From NCBI GenBank assembly GCA_023387335.1, contig JAEWIF010000028.1, positions 1 through 55,274 on the forward strand: DNA of 55,274 nucleotides. Reading direction: 5' to 3'. Below are positions 51,872-55,274 of this stretch, in pieces. Within the stretch, counting starts at the first letter, position 1. The number at the start of each line of letters is the position of its first letter. The position numbers were made by a program, and so were the translations under genes. Source of the stretch: Pseudomonadota bacterium. GTDB lineage: Bacteria; Pseudomonadota; Gammaproteobacteria; Burkholderiales; Burkholderiaceae_C. The notes beneath the pieces are model-generated. The model saw nothing but the letters and a program-made list of their open reading frames with translations. It was not told the origin of the DNA and made no database searches.

Positions 51872-54775
51872 ATGCAATCTGTGTCCAGCGTCGAAAGCAT
51901 TTCCACCCAGACCCTGGCGCCTCTCGGCGCTTCCCCCGCCGGCGGCCAGCCCACGGCGCACCCCCTCGCCCACTACCAGATCATCCGGCGCAACGGCGCC
52001 GTGGTCCCCTTCGAGCCGAACAAGATCGCCGTGGCCATGATGAAGGCCTTCCTGGCCGTGCACGGCACCCAGGGCGCGGCCTCGGCCAGCGTGCGCGAGA
52101 CGGTCGACAGCCTCACCCAGCAGGTGATCCGCGCGCTGGTTCGCTCGCGTCCGGGCGGCGGCACCTTCCACATCGAGGACGTGCAGGACCAGGTCGAACT
52201 GGGCCTGATGCGCGGCGGCCACCACGACATCGCCCGCGCGTACGTGCTGTACCGCGACCGCCGCGCGCAGGAGCGCGCCCGCCAGGGCACGCCCGCCGCG
52301 GTCGAGGCGCCGGCGTTGCACGTCACCGACGGCGGCCAGCGCATCCCGCTGGACCTGAACCAGCTCAAGGCGCTGATCGAGAACGCCTGCTCCGGCCTGT
52401 CGGCCGACGTGAAGGCCGATCCGATCGTGGCCGAGACGATGCGCAACCTGTACGACGGCGTGCCGATCGACGAGGTCTACAAGGCGTCCATCCTGGCTGC
52501 CCGCACGCTGATCGAGAAGGATCCCGACTACACCTACGCCACCGCGCGCCTGCTGCTGCACACCATCTTCAAGGAAGTGCTCGGCCAGGACATCACGCCG
52601 GCGGCCGCCGCCGAGGCCTACGCCGACAACTTCCCCCTCTTCATCAAGAAGGGCGTGGAAGCCGAGCTGCTCAACCCCGAGCTGCTGCAGTACGACCTGA
52701 AGCGGCTGGGCGGCGCGCTCAAGGCCGACCGTGACCTGAAGTTCGACTACCTGGGCCTGCAGACCCTGTACGACCGCTACTTCCTGCACGTGCGCAAGAC
52801 CCGCATCGAACTGCCGCAGGCCTTCTTCATGCGCGTGGCCATGGGCCTGGCGCTCAACGAGATCGACCGCGAGGCGCGCGCCATCGAGTTCTACGAGGTG
52901 CTGTCGAGCTTCGACTTCATGTCGTCCACGCCGACCCTGTTCAACAGCGGCACGCTGCGCAGCCAGCTCTCGTCCTGCTACCTGACCACGGTGCCGGACG
53001 ACCTGGACGGCATCTACGAGTCGATCAAGGAGAACGCGCTGCTGTCCAAGTTCGCGGGCGGCCTGGGCAACGACTGGACCCGGGTGCGCGCGCTGGGCTC
53101 GCACATCAAGGGCACCAACGGCGAATCGCAGGGCGTGGTGCCGTTCCTGAAGGTGGTCAACGACACCGCCGTGGCGGTGAACCAGGGCGGCAAGCGCAAG
53201 GGCGCGGTCTGCACCTACCTGGAGAGCTGGCACCTGGACATCGAGGAATTCCTCGAGCTGCGCAAGAACACGGGCGACGACCGCCGCCGCACCCACGACA
53301 TGAACACGGCCAACTGGATCCCGGACCTGTTCATGCGCCGCGTGATGGAAAAGGGCGAGTGGACTCTGTTCTCGCCCTCCTCCGTGCCCGACCTGCACGA
53401 CCTGTTCGGCGCCGACTTCGAGAAGGCCTACGTGGCCTATGAAGAGAAGGCCCGCCGCGGCGAGATCAAGCCCAGCAAGACCGTCCCGGCCACGGACATG
53501 TGGCGCAAGATGCTCTCGATGCTGTTCGAGACCGGCCATCCCTGGATCACCTTCAAGGACGCCTGCAACGTGCGCTCGCCGCAGCAGCACGCCGGCGTGG
53601 TGCACTCGTCCAACCTGTGCACCGAGATCACGCTGAACACCAGCGACACCGAAACCGCGGTCTGCAACCTGGGCTCGGTCAACCTCGCCCAGCACCTGAA
53701 GGACGGCGGCATCGACCACGAGAAGCTGAAGCGCACCGTCTCCACCGCGATGCGCATGCTCGACAACGTGATCGACATCAACTACTACGCGGTCAAGAAG
53801 GCGCGCGACTCCAACCTGCGCCACCGCCCGGTCGGCCTGGGCGTGATGGCCTTCCAGGACGCGCTGTACGAACTGCGCATCCCCTACGCCTCGCAGGAAG
53901 CGGTCGAGTTCGCCGACAAGTCCATGGAAGCGATCTGCTACCACGCGTACTGGGCCTCGACCGAGCTGTCGCGCGAGCGCGGCCGCTATTCCAGCTACAA
54001 GGGCTCGCTCTGGGACAAGGGCATGCTGCCGCCCGACACGCTGGACCTGCTGGCGCGCGAGCGCGGCGGCTACGTGGAAGTGGACCGTTCGGCCACGCTG
54101 GACTGGGATGCGCTGCGCCGCAAGATCGCCCAGGACGGCATGCGCAACAGCAACTGCGTCGCCATCGCGCCGACCGCCACGATCTCCAACATCATCGGCG
54201 TGGACGCGTCCATCGAGCCGTGCTTCGGCAACCTGTCGGTCAAGTCCAACCTGTCCGGCGAGTTCACCGTCATCAACCACTACCTGGTGCGCGACCTGAA
54301 GCGCCTGGGCCTGTGGGACGACGTGATGGTCATGGACCTGAAGCACTTCGACGGTTCGCTGCGCCCGATCGACCGCGTGCCGCAGGAAGTCAAGGCGCTG
54401 TACGCCACCGCCTTCGAAGTCGAGCCGGTGTGGCTGGTGGAAGCCGCCGCGCGCCGCCAGAAGTGGATCGACCAGGCCCAGTCGCTGAACATCTACATGG
54501 CCGGCGCGTCGGGCAAGAAGCTGGACGACACCTACAAGCTGGCCTGGCTGCGCGGCCTGAAGACCACCTACTACCTGCGCACCATCAGCGCCACGCACGC
54601 GGAGAAATCCACCGTGCAATCGGGCCGCCTGAATGCGGTGTCGTCGGATGCGGGTGGCGGAATGTCCGCTCTCGAAGCGGCAGCCGCCGCCGCGCAAGCG
54701 CAGATGAACACGGCACCCGCCACCGACATCAAGTTCTGCGCGATCGACGACCCGACGTGCGAGGCCTGCCAATAA
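51872..54775 (+). CDS. nrdA: Class Ia ribonucleoside-diphosphate reductase, alpha subunit
   Basis: This 967-residue subunit reduces ribonucleotides to deoxyribonucleotides with NrdB. It has a short variable N-terminus, an ATP-cone (about 35-135, IIRRNGAVVPFEPNKI), and a second cone-like region (about 148-230, VTDGGQRIPLDLNQLKALIE), as in the two-cone NrdA of Pseudomonas. The catalytic barrel has the redox Cys in SQLSSCYL, the active-site SSNLCTEI (Asn, Cys, Glu), AVCNLGSVNL, and the C-terminal shuttle Cys pair in CEACQ. It follows a promoter with NrdR-type boxes and precedes nrdB by 132 bases. Confidence 0.97.
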   Translation: MQSVSSVESISTQTLAPLGASPAGGQPTAHPLAHYQIIRRNGAVVPFEPNKIAVAMMKAFLAVHGTQGAASASVRETVDSLTQQVIRALVRSRPGGGTFHIEDVQDQVELGLMRGGHHDIARAYVLYRDRRAQERARQGTPAAVEAPALHVTDGGQRIPLDLNQLKALIENACSGLSADVKADPIVAETMRNLYDGVPIDEVYKASILAARTLIEKDPDYTYATARLLLHTIFKEVLGQDITPAAAAEAYADNFPLFIKKGVEAELLNPELLQYDLKRLGGALKADRDLKFDYLGLQTLYDRYFLHVRKTRIELPQAFFMRVAMGLALNEIDREARAIEFYEVLSSFDFMSSTPTLFNSGTLRSQLSSCYLTTVPDDLDGIYESIKENALLSKFAGGLGNDWTRVRALGSHIKGTNGESQGVVPFLKVVNDTAVAVNQGGKRKGAVCTYLESWHLDIEEFLELRKNTGDDRRRTHDMNTANWIPDLFMRRVMEKGEWTLFSPSSVPDLHDLFGADFEKAYVAYEEKARRGEIKPSKTVPATDMWRKMLSMLFETGHPWITFKDACNVRSPQQHAGVVHSSNLCTEITLNTSDTETAVCNLGSVNLAQHLKDGGIDHEKLKRTVSTAMRMLDNVIDINYYAVKKARDSNLRHRPVGLGVMAFQDALYELRIPYASQEAVEFADKSMEAICYHAYWASTELSRERGRYSSYKGSLWDKGMLPPDTLDLLARERGGYVEVDRSATLDWDALRRKIAQDGMRNSNCVAIAPTATISNIIGVDASIEPCFGNLSVKSNLSGEFTVINHYLVRDLKRLGLWDDVMVMDLKHFDGSLRPIDRVPQEVKALYATAFEVEPVWLVEAAARRQKWIDQAQSLNIYMAGASGKKLDDTYKLAWLRGLKTTYYLRTISATHAEKSTVQSGRLNAVSSDAGGGMSALEAAAAAAQAQMNTAPATDIKFCAIDDPTCEACQ

Positions 54776-54791
54776 GCATCAACGAGCAAGG

Positions 54792-54809
54792 TGTCGGCGT
54801 TCTCCGACA
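54792..54809 (+). other. Small hairpin after nrdA
   Basis: TGTCGG (54792-54797) pairs with CCGACA (54804-54809) around a 6-base loop, 16 bases after the nrdA stop. No T-tract follows, so it may be an attenuating or processing hairpin between nrdA and nrdB rather than a full terminator. Confidence 0.4.
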
Positions 54810-54860
54810 GGACGCCGATGCAATCGAACAACAGAATCGGGCCGTGATGTGAACGGACAC

Positions 54861-54889
54861 TTTTCAATACACATCGCGGCTCGGATAAT
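54861..54889 (+). promoter_or_regulatory. Candidate internal promoter for nrdB
   Basis: TTTTCA (54861-54866) and GATAAT (54884-54889) are separated by exactly 17 bases, in an AT-richer patch of the nrdA-nrdB gap. A start near 54896 would leave a leader of about 12 bases before the nrdB ATG. Confidence 0.5.
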
Positions 54890-54907
54890 CAGAGCACTGG
54901 ACATCAC

Positions 54908-55274
54908 ATGCTGACCTGGGACGACGACGTCAAGCCCCAATCGCCAATCCCGAGCAGCGGTTCGAACTGGAACCGCGGGGTGAATCCTTCACCCTCGCCG
55001 CAGGCACTCCAGACCCAACCCCTGAATTCCCCCGTCCCGGTGGTGCGCACGCTCGACGACGGCGCGCGCGTGCCGGTCGCGCAGGCGGCGCAATCCGCGC
55101 CGCTCGCGACGCGTCCGGCCGAAGCCAGCAATCGCCGCGTGAATGCCGCCGACAAGCGCATCATCAACGGCCAGACCGACGTCAACCAGCTGGTGCCGTT
55201 CAAGTACAAGTGGGCCTGGGAGAAGTACCTCGCCACCTGCGCCAACCACTGGATGCCGCAGGAAGTGAACATGA
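54908..55274 (+). CDS. nrdB: Class Ia ribonucleoside-diphosphate reductase, beta subunit (partial, cut by window end)
   Basis: The first 122 codons are visible and no stop is reached before the window edge. The N-terminal 80 residues or so are Pro/Ser/Gln/Ala-rich and variable (MLTWDDDVKPQSP, then VVRTLDDGARVPVAQA). The conserved NrdB core then begins with ADKRIINGQTDVNQLVPFKY and ends here at HWMPQEVNM. NrdB carries the diiron-tyrosyl radical; those residues lie beyond the window. Its position after nrdA supports the call. Confidence 0.9.
   Translation, partial: MLTWDDDVKPQSPIPSSGSNWNRGVNPSPSPQALQTQPLNSPVPVVRTLDDGARVPVAQAAQSAPLATRPAEASNRRVNAADKRIINGQTDVNQLVPFKYKWAWEKYLATCANHWMPQEVNM

Noticed and set aside
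51794..54772. 992-codon open frame on the minus strand across nrdA
   Set aside because: Exact complement of nrdA, whose catalytic motifs are unmistakable on the plus strand. It would also run through the NrdR boxes.
54571..54867. 98-codon minus-strand frame at the nrdA end
   Set aside because: Mostly antisense to the conserved NrdA C-terminus; no motif.

Overview
The window is ordinary, very high-GC bacterial chromosome, densely coding on both strands. Gene content and order point to a betaproteobacterium of the Burkholderiales, most likely Comamonadaceae (Ramlibacter/Variovorax-like). The main clues are a rubredoxin-pilG-pilH-pilI-pilJ-chpA block, thiD-hemL, dusB-fis-purH, a phenylacetate (paa) block, a UbiH-like/dsbC/M61/DUF3108 block, ffh-ccsA-pilS-pilR-ampD, and nrdA-nrdB behind NrdR-type boxes. 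I found no prophage, transposase, CRISPR array or defence island, and codon use looks uniform.

Layout. 1-247: no gene, one REP-like inverted repeat. 248-4780 (minus): a tightly coupled operon algH-ruvX-pyrR-pyrB-pyrC'-plsC (pyrimidine synthesis plus housekeeping). 4803-6299 (plus): photolyase. 6312-16069 (minus): the Pil-Chp chemosensory pathway that controls type IV pilus twitching (PilG, PilH, PilI, PilJ, ChpA/PilL), with a rubredoxin at the front and a terminator after chpA. 16162-18382 (plus): a ThiD-family kinase and hemL. 18409-21294 (minus): dusB-fis, then purH. 21428-23010: a convergent pair, a YqaA-like membrane protein and the GTPase ychF. 23042-24850 (plus): a 7TMR-DISM membrane sensor with a degenerate GGDEF domain. 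24869-25750 (minus): MOSC protein. 25785-30515 (plus): an overlapping block of FAD monooxygenase, DsbC, M61 peptidase and a DUF3108 protein. 30523-33931: paaK-paaI-paaG facing an enoyl-CoA hydratase across a PaaR/TetR-type operator. 33963-34084: tRNA-Met(CAT) and a strong terminator. 34115-39308 (plus): small exported protein, miaB, and a GlrK-QseG-GlrR-like envelope-stress module. 39457-43031 (plus): opgG-opgH for periplasmic glucans. 43057-46647 (minus): Bug-type solute-binding protein, M20 amidohydrolase, ffh. 46706-51506 (plus): ccsA-like protein, PP0621-type small protein, pilS-pilR (sigma-54 control of pilin) and ampD. 51507-51871: nrd control region. 51872-window end (plus): nrdA and the start of nrdB, which is cut by the window edge.

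Two separate parts of type IV pilus control lie here: the Pil-Chp chemosensory array and the PilSR two-component system. Two sigma-54 activators are present (GlrR-like and PilR); the GlrR-like one has an unusual GAFTDA loop.

No clearly new multi-gene system is visible. The points most worth a second look are: variant catalytic or interaction motifs in otherwise recognisable proteins (pyrC' without metal ligands, a ThiD-family kinase with Asp instead of Cys, a dead GGDEF, GAFTDA in GlrR, a Lys-less Hpt in ChpA); an NrdR/DnaA-like control region; a PaaR-like operator; and a recurring promoter layout that would give leaderless mRNAs.
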